NCBI GenBank assembly: GCA_021234155.1
Contig: JAJEKV010000155.1
Span: forward strand, 1,106,995-1,170,994
DNA: 64,000 bases
Direction of reading: 5' to 3'
Source: Isoetes taiwanensis
Taxonomy: Eukaryota; Streptophyta; Lycopodiopsida; Isoetales; Isoetaceae
Shown: piece by piece, positions 1 to 13,075 of the stretch
How the letters are laid out: every line of letters begins with the position of its first letter
Numbering within the stretch: position 1 is the stretch's first letter
Made by a program: the position numbers and the translations under genes
The notes under the pieces: generated by a model
What the model saw: the letters and a program-made list of their open reading frames with translations, nothing else
Told to the model about the DNA's origin: nothing
Databases searched by the model: none

Positions 1-149
1 CCAACATGGGGATTTATACATGCCATAATGTACCGCCTTTGACTTGTTCAAGGGTGCCGGCATCCCATAGCTTACTTGAGGAAGCATGTGTCAAGGTACT
101 GCCTCGAGGTCGGGCAAGGACCGGCCTCGCTTGCACTTGGATGCACCTA

Positions 150-1560
150 TGTTCGCATTCCATTTGCCATTGGAGTCAGTTTCCCTTTTCCGCTGCAAGA
201 AGCTTTTAGGGTATCAGGCCCATTAACAAGCAAGGTTAGGAGATGAGTATCATCCATGTTGACTGCCTTCCGGAAGTAGACGCATGTGGTCTGCCAAGAG
301 CCCCATATTTCCGCAAGCAGATTCCGATATGGGACTGTGGATTTTCCCCTGTGGCCCGGGTAAGCCAAGAAAGCTTTTTGCACCTGCCCAAGTCATCTCT
401 ATGGCGAGGGAAATCACCTGCCCGCACTGCACCTCGCATAAAAGCAGGGTTCTATTAGTAATCTTGAATAAAGTACTGATAGGACCAATCATGCACCGCC
501 AGGACTATTGTTCTCCATTGCATAGAGTGTCTTCCAACCCCAGCCGCGTCTTCGCAACGGATGGAATTGTCCCGCCAGGTCGACGGGAATTCCACCCAAA
601 TATTTGTAAGCCGGGCAAATCCACTTCAACATTTGGCCAATGACATGTGAGGATTGAGGTCGGTCATGTGCGCATCTATACCGTAACCATCTTGGTTTTG
701 GCTAAGTTGACACCATGTCGGGCCTCCGCGTAATGTGTCCAGATGGCGCTTGCATGTCTTTCGAGCGGTGTTAGGAGGGTCCACATTAATGCAAGATAGA
801 TCACCGCCCCATCGATCCGGGTGGTGAGATGATCTTAGTGCCTCCATTATCACGAGCCATCTCCAAATTTATCAATATACAAAATACAAATAGTGTGGGA
901 GAGAGGGTATCTCTCAAGGAATTCTCGAGCATCACAAGCTTCCTCGGAATGGTCGTGGTCTGCTGGGTTTGCGTAAAATTTCGAACTGCATGTCTCATAT
1001 AACCCGGTGACACCGCCAGTTTCAGAAGTTCTCGGCAGGATGTCTAGTCGCTTCCACCTTGCCCATGCCTTTTCACGGTAAGTAACGGTATCGTGCCTCG
1101 TGAAGTCTATGAAGCAAAGAATACAGATTCGGCTGACATTTCCCGCCGTCCTCAAACCAGAGTCCGCTGCTGCGGAAGATATGATCTATGGTTGAGTGCC
1201 TCAAATTAACTCCGCATGTGTGAGTGTTCTGACTGAAAGGTTTCCGCCCATCCTCGGCCAAGTGTCAGCCGAGGATCCCGCATGAAGCTTTGCAAACACC
1301 GGAAATATCATGATGTAGGACCGTAATCACCGGGCAATCTGGCCCCGCCTATAGATTGGGACAACCCCCGCTAATGGTCCATTACTGGGAAAACTCACAA
1401 GAATGCCTTTGTTGAACATGTCCGTCAAGCATTCTGCATACGATGGATGGTCCCGCCTAGCTAAGTAACTCCCGCCTCTACATGCTATTAAGGTCTCAGG
1501 CAGCTTTTCTATCAAGTTGGGACGGGGCACTGCTACCTTCCTGCCTCCGTGGATCTCCAA
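150..1560 (-). pseudogene. LINE reverse transcriptase relic
   Basis: Pieces of a LINE RT occur in the expected order on the minus strand: a VVPIYRRG block (about 1370-1330), a WAEDG...FSQ...HSTIDHIF block (about 1261-1150), CFIDF with DTV (about 1120-1080), WKRLDIL, then SPTLF (about 905-885), a YKYLGG block near 600, and a distal QKAFLAYPG block (about 383-350). The catalytic YADD box should fall near 800 but is not readable there. The frame changes every 40-100 codons. The distal block (LLAEIWG) matches what usually follows the RT thumb in this LINE type. Confidence 0.6.
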
Positions 1561-1939
1561 GACGGGCCCCCGGGCTGGGGTAATGCCGCCTGCCTCGGGA
1601 GCTGGGGAGCTTACAGGTGTATTGCCCCCACCGGGTCTCCGAGTGGATGTTTCTCAGGGCGGCACCGCCTCCCGAGCACCCCCTCTCTCGCCGTGACTAT
1701 CCCGGGATGAGTTCCGTGAGGGGAAGAACATTTCCGCCGGACGCGAATGTAAATCCTAGCCTTAAGGAAAGTGCTGTATTGTTTCAATGCATCCGAAAGG
1801 TGAGTGGTCTGACTTTGGGCGAGCTGGCCATTGGTTTTTGCACTCTCAAAGATCGAACCACCGGGTTATGCGTAAAGGTCAGAGTTCTTTGTGGTTTGCC
1901 TAGGCGGATCTCCCAAAATACCTTTCTCGCAGCGAAATT

Positions 1940-2870
1940 TCAGGGACGCCAATGAGCATGCCCGCCACCGCCCATCGCTGAGCATTGTGAGATACGCTTG
2001 CCGAACTCCGCAAGTATTTGAGGTAGAGCTACTATAGCCCGCCTAACCGGGCATAATGAGGAGGTGTTGACATGCGTCTGAGCAACTACAAGCCACCGGG
2101 TAGTGAGCAACAGTGGTCTAAGTGCACCTCCTACCCCATACAAATTGCTCTCACCAAAAATGTTTTGACGAGATGCATGCCCGCTTCTACCACCAAACAT
2201 AGTCTACTATGCCGATCCACCTTCCGGTTCTCCGCTCAGTAGGCCGGCTGAGGGACGGCCACTAGCAATCCATTGCAAATCATGTTGTCAAAGATACCGC
2301 GAAAGCAAAGAACAACCGCCTCCCATAGCCACAGACCGGTCAGCACATGCCCGTAATAAGCTCCTTCGGCCAAGGGTCAACAGAACACATCATCTCGCGA
2401 GGGCTTAAATTCATCGTTGTTTCGTGCTCGCGTATTGAAGTTCCAACGAAAGCATGATCTCTACCCTCTGCCTCAGGTTTCAGCCAGGAGTGTCATCAGA
2501 TAGATCGACATAGAGCCTAAACCTATCCACACCTCTGGATGGTCGTGATAGAAGTTGCTTTCTGCGATGTGGGAGCACACCCAGGTACCTCATATAAGCT
2601 TCTGTCCTGCCTGCAATGTGGAAACCGACCGTGCTAAGGTCATTCCCAGAGTAGAAGCACAATTCCTCCGCGCCCCTCGCTTTCCGCATTCATTGGAAGA
2701 CGCAAGCAGCTGCATGGTATCCCCGGCAAGTTGGGTAATCTATGCCCAAAGATGCTCCCATGTTTCCATGAGCAAAATGAGGTGCATATCTGGCCATCGA
2801 AGTTGAGACTGCCTCTTCCGCCATGGGAAGCCCCGACAATTCCAAGAGACCATGCGTGCACAATCGCCAT
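1940..2870 (-). pseudogene. LINE endonuclease domain relic
   Basis: The minus strand from about 2865 reads MVSWNCRGFPW, the usual first motif of LINE endonucleases of the exonuclease-endonuclease-phosphatase fold, followed 15-20 residues later by MHLILLMETWEH, which contains the catalytic Glu in the family's 'LMETK/W' motif. Downstream frames give NLPG, GRGGIVLLL and further broken pieces to about 1940. At least three frame changes are needed to follow the domain. The enzyme would nick target DNA to prime reverse transcription. Identity as an endonuclease relic is fairly secure from the two opening motifs; the later pieces are placed by order alone. Confidence 0.6.
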
Positions 2871-3220
2871 TTGGCTCGGGCGTGACGGGAAAGCAAAGAG
2901 TTTGGTGGTGGTAGCAATAAGGATATGGTGGGAGGTGGAGGTGATGTGGTCTTCTGGGCGCGGGCGTGAGTGCCATCAGAAAGGTGATGTGTGTAGTCGG
3001 GTGTCGCAAGCAGGCGGGCCTCGAGGGTTTGTGGTGCCCCACGCATTTGGTGGCTCAAGATTCCATCCTTCCCACTCAGCCTTTGCTTGCCTCCCCTCGC
3101 TTGCGCAGGTACACCTTGGACTTTCTCTCGCAACTTCACACTTGCGTCCCTCCTCTCCGCCGCAAGCCTGGAAGTCGACCCTGGCCTGACGGCTGCAAGG
3201 CACCATCGCCTCGCCATGGC

Positions 3221-5245
3221 GCTAGATGGTCGCTGTTTCGGCAGACGCCCTCATCGCGGAAGATGACTATTCTGGGACACTCAAGCGCTAGTCTCCATGA
3301 CGCGGCCTGGCCACGTACAGCATGGTTAAATGTCATCCGCCAAGATCTCAGGTCCGGAGTCTCCTGACTTCGTTCATTAAGAACCCGTGAGGTGACCAAC
3401 TTCGCGGACTCGGTAGGGGTTTTTTAATTGGCAAAGGAGTCCGACTAAGTGTTGGTTGCTGTAAAAAACTTGTTCTAGCAAGTACTCCAAACGCTAGGTG
3501 GTGGGCGAAAATGGCGCCCCATGGATCCTGTAGGGGTATAGGCTTTATTTGATCACGTTGTTGGTTGTAGAAACTCCGCTTTCTTCCCAAGATTTTAGCT
3601 TCGAGGTCAAGAGACGCTTTGGGCAAGAATTCATCCGTGATAAAAGTAATGCGTGGTTTCTATGTTTCATGTCCTGCTAGATGGTGCGTCATTGCAAATC
3701 AGGAATCGATTATACATCTTTTCTCAAGCAGGCATTTTTTGTCAGAGATTCTTGCTTGATCTTTGACGCTTTGCTTTTTCTCGTATCTCTGGAAGAAGCT
3801 TAAAAATATCCAACAAGTTTTGAACAAGGGATTAATCACGGCGTGCAAAAAGGAACCAACCATTCATTTTGGGCGCAGATCCGCTATGAAGACAATTCTT
3901 GGGCCGACATCCATTCTCGCTTTAGGTTTCGTTGGTTTCTCAGATTTATAAAGGATATTTTGTGCCTTGCGAGGACTACAGGTAGGACCGATCACGAAAT
4001 AATTTCGGCGGGCGAACCGGTAAATCATGCTAACATTGTCATTGTCAGTTTTGCACCCAAGCAAGTGATAATATTCCTCTTACCACTACTCACAATAACT
4101 GGACGCACCTCCCTCCCACTGCTCTTCAAAAATGCAAAAAGCAAGGTGAGCTTCATTTGACAAGACCTTTAGGGTACCTAAACCATCCGGCGCGAGTAGG
4201 TGATAAGGTTTGATGTAACTGCTTGAAGACCCTCGCTATGTGGCGTGGTTTTTATAAGATGTTGTTTTCATGATCCTTTATCCTGCGGAAGTTTTATCAC
4301 GATTCATGGTTTCTTCTAGGGATTGTGGTTCAAGAATCGGCTGTCCCCGCATCAGTCGATAAGAAGTAGCACTGCTCAAAGTTTCTTTGTCGCAGGTAAA
4401 CATTATTACCGCTGGTGGTATAGGGCAAAATGCGCATATTCAACTCCATACTCTTTTGTTGAATAGAAAGGGTCCCTCGCTTCTTCATTTCATCTTCAAA
4501 TAATTCGAGGTTTTCTTTGAATAGTTTTCTCTTAAGTTTGCTCTCTCCGGTCTGGATGTTCTTTCCTGTGCTCTTTTTTAATTGCTAGTCGCTCATTTTT
4601 ACTATAATGAGGTTCATTTTGAGCATCCCTGTAGTAATCGGATTGGTATAAGGGATAGAGCAATGGAGATCAAGCTAAGGTGTACCCACTTCACTATTCC
4701 TATCGCTTTTGTTCCCGAGTTCGACTACATGAGAACATGCAAGTACAATGTTCCTAAAAATATTGTTTTTTTCTTTATGTTTACGATAGAATGTACACTT
4801 CTTTGCGATATTGAGCAACCTGGATCTTTATCGCAGGTATCATATGTATCATTCCGCACAGGTATTGGTGCTTTTGCATTTGTTTGATATTTTGCAAATG
4901 AACTATAGAGAATGTAAAGATATTCACCGGTCCCAAATGTGCATCTATAGATTTTAGAAATGAATGTCGCTCTTTTGTGCTATACCTAGCTTTTGTGCTA
5001 TAAGAATTTTTGTGCCTATATTTCTCGTGTATGTTTTCCTCGCCGCTTTAGCTACATAAGCCTCTCATGTTAACTGCTTTTATTATTGTATTAGTTATAG
5101 CATAATTATGGGATGGAATGCTACTTCAAATGATTACATCGGAAGCATAAGTGGCGTGTGCTTTGACCTCTAAGCAGCCTTCAAAAGTGCTATTCTTTAG
5201 CCACAACCAAGAAAGATCCAAAGAAAGACATTTATAAAATGGCAT
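3221..5245. other. Unassigned AT-rich region
   Basis: No gene or recognised repeat is seen here. Short open frames (for example 3763-3951 and 4582-4887, plus strand) lack recognisable domains and have no matching neighbours. The G+C content falls sharply from the LINE on the left. The last part, from about 5160, leads into the duplicated unit that starts at 5246. Confidence 0.5.
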
Positions 5246-6399
5246 TGATCAAGAATTTCAGGGTTACTTTCAACTGGATTTTGACTATATAATTTCTTTC
5301 ATTTTTGTTCTTTGTTTTGTTCTCTTTTCTAGGGACTTAAGTTCTATATAGGTACAATGCTATAATTATATTTAATGTATGCATTTGGCATGTATAAAGT
5401 GCAGCGGCCATGTTTGAGCCCTCTCTTTGTGGAACCTCCTTTCTAGGTTCAACCTTGAGCTACAACCTAACAACTATACCGTGAATGTGAGTTATGGAAA
5501 GGTCGAAGAGATGGGATGTTCGAAGATGACGCTTTCGTTCGCAATAAGCTTTACATCCATGTATCCATGGCATGAATGACGATTTTTAAGTCTTTTCATT
5601 ATTGCACTTTATTCTTTCATTCCACTAAGGGAGCCATGTCTATGACTGTGTTGGTGCATTGTGAAATATTTATTGTAACAATTGTACATTGTCACGGGAA
5701 TGACGGGTCGTTCTTATGTTAGCATTGTCAATGAATTTATATCATATATGACCAATTTATATAAATTTATAGAGGCTCACATAGACATATGTTCTATGTA
5801 TGCGCGGTATAGACATACGACTTTCATATGCAACGCCTGCACATGCTTCTATTTGTACATTGTAAGGGACATAGGTTATTTGGCTATAGATTATGATGTT
5901 AAGTGGTTATGACTTTATTTGGCTATAGGTTATGATGCTGTTAACCTCCTTTGAGGTGACATAGTTATGATGTTAAACCACCTACTCGCTTATTTGCCAT
6001 AGGTTGCGATGTTAACCTCCTTTATTTGCCATAAGTGTTACCATAAGGTTAGGGACCATAACTACAAGGGTTGTGGGACATTACAAAACCATGAAAACCA
6101 CACAACATTTCAACATCCATATGCTAACATTATAAACCATTGACCAACATTTCAATATTATAAAACATTGGGCCAACATTGGCTAATAATAATTGTGAAG
6201 CTATTTGATCTTTGTTGATCTTGCCTTTATAAACTTTTGTAGGGTAAATTGATAATTCAACTCCCCAATCAACGATCCCCCTTTAACCTTGCATTAAGGA
6301 TGTTAATCCCCTTTAACTCCTGCATTTCCACAGGCTTCTATTTGAATAATCAAACTCCAAAACCCTACAACAAAGCTACTGTGAATGACTAAAATGCGC
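5246..6399. repeat. 1.15-kb tandem duplication, copy A
   Basis: The sequence from TGATCAAGAATTTC at 5246 recurs from 6400, giving a period of 1154 bp. Matching landmarks include a block with GGACTTAAGTTCTATATAGG (5334 and 6484), the series GGTTATGATGTTAACCTCC near 5930-6020 matched at 9290-9350, and a block of repeated CATTATAAACCATTG matched again at 10820. Copy A is uninterrupted. It has no long open frame; a 76-codon frame at 5682-5912 is probably chance. Copy-to-copy divergence is high (many indels), so the duplication is old or poorly sequenced. Confidence 0.75.
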
Positions 6400-6975
6400 T
6401 GATCAAGAATTTTGTGGTGACTTTCACCGATTTTGATCATATAATTTCTTTTCATTTTTTGTTCTTTGTTTTGTTCTTTCTTAGGACTTAAGTTCTATAT
6501 AGGTACAATGCTATAATTATATTTAGTCAGATGCATTTAACCATGTATAAAGTAAAGGCCATGTTTGAGCCTTTAGAACTTTCTAGGTTCAAACTCGAGC
6601 TACAACCGAACAATTATGCAATGTGAGTTATGGAAAGGTTGGAAGAGATGGGATGTTCGAAGGGGATGACGCTTTTCAAAATTCGTGCAATAAGCTTTTA
6701 TGATCCATGTATCCATGGCATGAATGACGATTTTAAGTCTCTTTCATTATTGCACTTTCATTCCACTAAGGGAGCTGCGTCTATGACTCAAGTTGCATTG
6801 TGAAATATTTATTGTAACAATTGTACATTGTCAATGGAATGACAAGTCACCTCTTATAAGTTAGCATTGTCAATGAATTTATATCATATAGACCAATTTA
6901 TATAAATTTATGTAGGTCATATAGACATATTTCTATATGCCGTGGTATAGACATACTGACTTCTATGGCGCGCTG

Positions 6976-9183
6976 CAAACAAAATACTATAAGATCGGGT
7001 TTTAATACTATACGGTGTTGATTTCAGACGCAAAATACAAATACGAGGCTCACGCCTACCGCCACCCCTCGCAGAATATGCACCCAAACCAAAGGGGCTT
7101 TAAGGGGGATTTCCACTTAAATGTGTTGGATTCAATGGTCTCAATGGTAGCAGTGTGTTGGTTATTATAATTGTGTAATTCTTGTTCCTTCAGCCCCAAA
7201 AACAAGGCATCGAAGAATATTAATTAATGTTAATATTGTTATGTGTTGGTTGTTATGTGTTGGTTATGACATAAGAATATATCAATGCTTGTACTATAAT
7301 TACATTTCTAAGGTTTCCAACGCATCAACTTAGAAAGGATGGTGGTTGCAGCCATATTTAAACCCTCATAAACTCGATAACCACCATATTCACCACCATA
7401 CCGGCAAACGCATGAACACTAGAATTTCCAAGCAACCATTAAAAGTAACAAAAGTACCAAGATGATTGCATCATTCCACACTAAGAATAATTATCCCCAA
7501 TACGGGGTAATATCGCAAAGATATTTGCATGAGAAACAATTCTATAATCCACATTCCACGTTGCGCAAAATGTTCGTGATGGGAGTTGAGAGTCGTTTCA
7601 TATGGAGTCATGCTAAAGGATAACTGGACATGACATCCTGATAAAGGACTCGACATCAGTTTCACCACTTTGGTACAAATCCGTTAATGCTAGGCTACAT
7701 CTTTTATTAAGAGGAGGGTTATGTGGAGTTCTTTTCCTCTACATCTGCATCCGCGATAAAAGATTTTAAAGCCTACTACAAGTTGAAGCATATGCATATA
7801 ACTAGCAAAAGTATTCCCACGGATTTCAAAGCTCACCACAAGTTAAAGCATATGGCCATATAACTAGCAAAAAGTATTCCCACGGCTTTGAGACACAAAA
7901 CAATGGTTTGAATAAGACAAGCTAACTTGGCATGAAAGGAGAGAATATTTAATCATTTCGAAATTGCGTTAATGTGGTTGCTCAGTAGTAGGATGAAACA
8001 GACAGTATTGGAGCCGCAATCCCATAGTGACGGCAGTGCCTTGAATGGGTCGAGAATTAAAGAGTCCTAGTGTTTGAAATGGTTGAATGCAATCAAGAAT
8101 AGGGAGGGAACTCCGGGAATACTTTCAAGATCATATTTGAGAATCATTTTGGGCCATCACAAGATGAAGGTAATGGAAAACATATGGAAGGCTAAGTAAA
8201 TGAGCGTGCATCAACAGAATCCACAAGTGAAAATTTGTCAACTAATCAAATTAAAAACAGCAAGCTAGATTAATAAATGTCGGATCAACAAAATGCACTT
8301 GTCCTGGACCTTACTTAAAGATAAATAGGTTGCGTAATCAGAGAACTTTAAGGTGGATGATTACATAATTAAACATGATTTTAAACAACAATCTTAGTTT
8401 CCTATGCACGCAAAAAAAATAAATTGAACCTCAAGTAGTCACATGGAACTACTTGTCCAAACCAAATGCATGTGAAGATGCCTCCCGCTTGAAGCAACAA
8501 ATGACCGCCAAAATCCGGCCGAGTTTGAGAAGTAAGTTGTCGAAGTGGTTTTGCCAAAGCCCGCACCCCAAGCTATCATCCTGAGTACATTCCAATGCTT
8601 TCCCAGCTTGGCATCTCTACATCAACTCCTAATAATTTCATCACCATCGCTTACATGTAAATAAATGAACTAAACACCCTTCTTCTAGAATAGAATAGAT
8701 AAGCAATTACAACCACGAATCCTCTCAGCCTGTAAACCAAAAATAAAATAATACCTTTGTTCTTCTCTTTAAGCAATTTCTAACTGGATAAGCAATTACA
8801 ACCATCCTCTTCTCTAAGTTGCTCATCCCTCCAGCATTCGGGCCATGTCTATCCGGTAGAAAAATGCTTCCTAAGCTCTAAAGGAGGTGTTAGAGCCGTG
8901 ACCGCCCGTAATATGAGAGCAGTAGAATGATTCAAGAGAGTTTATATGCCTCGAACCCTAAAATATGCCCTTCGACTCGCGATGCAAGGGAGGGTTGTGC
9001 TATATATTTTTCTTGTACATCTCACAAAATACATGGGTAAGCAACCATTAAAAAGAGCAAAATCAATGCAAGATGTATAGCGCACTCTAGAAATACTTAC
9101 ACCTATCGATAATATTCACCAAATCATAGCAAAACCATAGGAAAAACAAGATAAAAATACAAAAGAAACCCCGCATATGCTAC
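6976..9183 (+). mobile_element. Insertion of the foldback-arm element family, variant with different interior
   Basis: The first 290 bp match the middle and right arm of the element at 42325-43917: AATACTATAAGAT, then the TGCACCCAAACCAAAGG arm. The last 100 bp (about 9080-9183) match its right end, finishing with GCTACATAT. About 1.8 kb between them (7270-9080) is unrelated to the other copies and contains no recognised gene. The 5' arm is missing. It is either an internally divergent member of the family or one that has taken another insertion. It sits in copy B of the tandem duplication. Confidence 0.55.
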
Positions 9184-9414
9184 ATATTGTACATCGTAAG
9201 GACATAGGTTATTTGCCATAGATTATGATGTTATAGGTTGGTGATACATTTGCCATAGGTTGCGATAAAGTTAACTCCCTTTGAGGTGATATAGGTTATG
9301 ATGTTAACTCCTCGCTTATTTGCTATAGGTTATGACGTTAACCTCTTTATTTGCCAAGGCATACTCATAAGGGCTAGGACCATAACTACCATATATAGAC
9401 ATAAACCATGAAAA

Positions 9415-10803
9415 ACCAATATGTAGCATAATAACAGGGGTTTCTTTGTGTTTTGTATGTTTTTCACTAAGGTTTTCCTATGATTGATGTATTCAAATGG
9501 ATGTACTAATGCTGCATATCTAGAGTGCACCATTTCCTCGAGCCATTGGTTTTAGGCCTTTTTTCCAATGGTCAACAAACCAATGGCTCACAACAAAAGC
9601 CCTTTTTGTGTGTGTGGTGCATAATGGTCAACAACCAATGGCTCTCGACAAAGCCCCTCTTTATGCTGCTGTGGTGCATGATGGTCAACAACCAATGGTC
9701 ACAACAAAGCCCCTTTTTGTGTGGTGCATAATGGGTACATGAAGGGGTTTGAAGGGCTTACTGCAGTGCGCCCTCACCGACAACACATTTCTTTATCACA
9801 TCTTTGATCTCGTGAGTTCGCTTTGAGATGATTTTACTGCGCTGGAAAGCTCTCTCCCATATCTTTGATAATGTATGATATAGATAAGGTTTATTAAGTT
9901 ATCTATGCTAAAAACAGCAATTTTTCGGCTGGTTTCTGTGGTTTTCACATCCTACTGTACCGACACAGCTGTGATTGGCGCTTATCGATATTGTTTATGG
10001 CTCATTCACGAAGGTTGCAAAAATTACTATGCATTTTTAGATTTTGAGGCGCTTATTAAGCAAATTCCAAGGCTTCTAGATCCCAGTTAACAAGCGTAGT
10101 GTTTCCACCCTTTGGTTTCAACCACAACAATCCATGGAGGCCAAAGGCTACCGTTGGAATTCCAGCTTGAAAATGTTTGTGTATGGTTTTGTAAACTTTA
10201 TGACTTTCTAATAATGGGACTTCAATCCCCTATCTTTATGGTAACTTTTGTTTTATTGTGATGAAATTCAAAAAGCTACTTGTTTATTGTGATGAAATTC
10301 AAAAGTTAAGCGTGATGAAAGCCCTTAAATGAATTCCTAGTTTTTTCCTCGGGTTTGAATTCCTAAAATTTTTGTCACACTGACGTTCCTATATCTCCTG
10401 GCGGGGCTAAATTTTTTTTTTGCAACACAAACCATTAACATCCAACATATAAAACCAACAAATATAACAACTAAATACATAACAACTATTGATATAATAA
10501 CAAACACATATAACTACCATTGATATTAATTAACACAAATCCATTATTCAACATTTAAATTAAAATCCTTTAAACCCCTTTGGTTTAAGTATATTTATTA
10601 CCTAAGACGTAGGGTACGAGAGCTCCCTCATAATTGTATTTTTGCACGCATAAAATCAACACCATATAGTATTCCCGCTTTGAAATCTTTTATAGTATTT
10701 TACAAATCTTGTTATACAAGATAGCAAATTTTGAAAATTTGCATAATTCTACAAACGAGGGAACTTTACGTATGTAGATTAAGGAATATAAGTGAATATG
10801 CCG
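9415..10803 (-). mobile_element. Foldback-arm element, 1.4-kb copy
   Basis: This is a reverse-oriented copy of the element at 42325-43917. It begins CCAATATGTAGCATAATAAC, the reverse complement of the other copy's right end, and includes the same three tandem repeats of about 60 bp carrying AACAACCAATGG (about 9570-9735). It also has the same ATTGTGATGAAATTCAAAA direct pair (10255-10310) and one of the two long arms (10430-10580). The far arm is truncated near 10803, where copy B of the host duplication resumes. No transposase is encoded, so it would be non-autonomous. Confidence 0.7.
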
Positions 10804-11075
10804 ATCCATATGCTTAACATTATAAACCATTGGACCAACATTTCAACATTATAAAACATTGGCCAACATCACAATAATCAGGAAGCTTATTTGATCTTCA
10901 TGGATCTTGCCTTTATAAACTTTGTAGGGCAAGTGATAATTCAACTCCCCAATCAACCTAGATCCCCCTTAACCTTGCATTATGATGTTAATCCCCTTTA
11001 ACCTTGCATTTATCAAGCTCCAAACCCCCAAGCAAATGCAAAGCTGCTCTTGTAATGACTAAAAAATATTCAAAA

Positions 11076-12194
11076 ATGATGTTACCATATAAAAGTACAA
11101 GGGTTGTGGGACTTTTCTTATGGTGTCCAAGATATGTATGGGAAGGGTATATGGATTGCTAGTCAGACTGGAGTATAAATGATAAGGGGCCAAAATTAAA
11201 ATTATATGTAATGCATATTGGGAAGGTTTCACCAAGAAAAGCCGTGGATACGTATGGTTTCAACACCCCTGCATGCACATGCCATATGCTCTATATAAAG
11301 GTGAAGTTCCCTGGTCCCGGAGCTCCGGCTGGATGAGGCGCTCTCCGCCTCCTCCTCCTGGCCAAGTCGGCCCCAAGCCATCCGGGCATGAGCCTCCGTA
11401 GGATTTTGGACTGACAATCAGAATGAAATCAACTTGGACCATAGGATTATATAGAAACTCCAAGCCATCTGGGTCATAGGATACGTCCCAAAGCCACGTG
11501 AACCATAGGATCTCGAATGGACGGTCATAAGAACATATATATATTAGATAAGAGATAGTAACAATCATCAACCTTTTCCAATTTCACCATGGGAAGGCAA
11601 CAAAAAATGCCTACATGCCATTCCACATATGAATCTAAATCCATTTTAACGGAGAATATTTTGCGCAAAATGCAAGGAATTTTCTCTTCAGGGCGACCAA
11701 GAGAGGCACATCTTAGCATCGTCCATAAATCAAGGCGATGCTATACAGAATCCATGACACTTCTGGAGATGCAGTCAAACATTATGTCAAGATGCAGGCT
11801 GTCAAGCTGGTCTGAGTCTAAAATCGTTCTTTGCAAATCAACTTTTACACTCCAACACGCAAGATTTGATTTGAAATGGAGCTAAGTATGGTTGAATCAT
11901 CAAAGAGAATAGAGCGAACAAGCCGAGGACGGGTACTACACAAACTATGGCAGACGCCCCTTGCCACAATAATGGAAAGAAAATCGATGTTCTTGGAGGT
12001 GCCTTCGATCAATGCATCCTTCATAACTAAAAGCTTCACAAAGGAAGCCCGACGAGAATTATGGAGCGTAATTTGCCCTTGATGACACTCTACCTATGTT
12101 ACTATGAGTTCAGAAATTGTTAATAGTTTCTCTGCATAAATGGATCTTGTTTAAATAATTATCTAAGGTACTTTAGAGGTTCATAACCTTGTTA
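11076..12194. other. Unassigned region
   Basis: No domain or repeat is recognised. A 98-codon frame on plus (11589-11885) and overlapping minus frames lack recognisable motifs and have no supporting homologue in the window. A locally GC-rich patch lies at 11310-11400. Confidence 0.4.
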
Positions 12195-13075
12195 GTTTAA
12201 CTCATAGTTACCCGGAGCGAGAACTTTTTAGAAACTTGGACCCAAATTCCAGAACGGGAACGGGAACGCATGGGAATGGAATGGCCAGCATTGGAATTTT
12301 TCAATTTTGAAAATGTATTTGGAGTTCTCTTTACTTTCTATAATATCTTAGAACATTTAATAAATAAATACTTCAAGGGACCCGAGTTGCGCTAAAGATA
12401 TATATACAATCTGCACAACTAGATTTTATTTTTAATTCAAAGCAAGGTTTGTGAAGAGCCTGGTCAGATCATTAATAATTAAGTGGAAGTGGCTTTTATT
12501 CATGCTCAATTCCTCACTAGAGCTGAACTAAATTAACCTATTAAAGAGTGAAACAAGGACTCCTCTCTGGCCACAAATACTGAAGATTAAAAGAATCAGT
12601 GAAGATGAAGATCGTGACCCACCTATCGACGCTTGGCCCTCTGCTGCGTAAGGAAATCGTTGAAACGTAATGAACAAATCCAATTGAATGTAATAAAAAT
12701 CATCAACATAAATACCTTAGACCGGCAGCTTCTAAGGGCTTCCACAAGATTCATGGTTCACTAGAGTGGGTCTCAACTCTACGTAGAAAGTGATTCACTG
12801 GCAGAGAAGAATAACAACAGAGGAGGTTACTTCGTTCGTTAGCGCAAGTATTTCGTTTCCAAGACTGTGCTGACCATTGAAAAAATTGTTGGAAATTTTT
12901 TCATTACCGAGAAGTTGGTTCCCAAATAATGGAAACTACTTTCGGAACTCAGTTTCTGATAATAGGCCATACGTGAACATACCAGAGTTCTCAGAACACC
13001 CAACCCTCGGGAACTAGTTCTGGAACAGGAACGGAGTTCGAAAATTAGTTCTCGATAACCATGGTTTAAATGCTC
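12195..13075. mobile_element. Candidate non-autonomous inverted-repeat element
   Basis: The left edge (about 12205-12265, with TTACCCGGAGCGAGAAC and CCAGAACGGGAACGGG) is similar to the reverse complement of the right edge (about 12990-13065, giving GGTTATCGAGAAC and GTTCCTGTTCCAGAAC). The interior has no transposase. The similarity of the arms is imperfect and no target duplication could be fixed, so this is only a candidate MITE-like element. Confidence 0.35.

Larger units (their letters stand above)
1..3220 (-). mobile_element. Degenerate non-LTR retrotransposon (LINE)
   Basis: This is a decayed LINE read on the minus strand, with its 5' part near 3220 and its 3' end running off or near the left edge. 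The order of relics fits a LINE second ORF: an apurinic-type endonuclease start (SWNCRG, then LILLMETWEH) at about 2870-2730, a GRGGIVLLL stretch near 2660, then RT segments in several frames below 1560. No frame stays open for more than about 175 codons, so the element is dead as written, or its sequence is unreliable. The clade cannot be fixed; the RT style (CFIDF...DTV, then SPTLF) resembles LINEs with a 'CFVDF.KAFDTVPR' block. G+C is clearly higher than in the flanking AT-rich DNA. Confidence 0.7.
6400..11075. repeat. 1.15-kb tandem duplication, copy B, split by two insertions
   Basis: Copy B follows copy A in the same order but in three pieces: 6400-6975, about 9184-9414 and about 10804-11075. 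The gaps correspond to two foreign insertions (6976-9183 and 9415-10803). Joining the three pieces restores colinearity with 5246-6399, so the insertions came after the tandem duplication. The last piece ends with the same AATGACTAAAA motif that closes copy A. Confidence 0.75.

Noticed and set aside
3763-4160. Small plus-strand genes left of the tandem duplication
   Set aside because: Two overlapping short frames without recognisable motifs, no homologue in the window and no coding bias that I can see.
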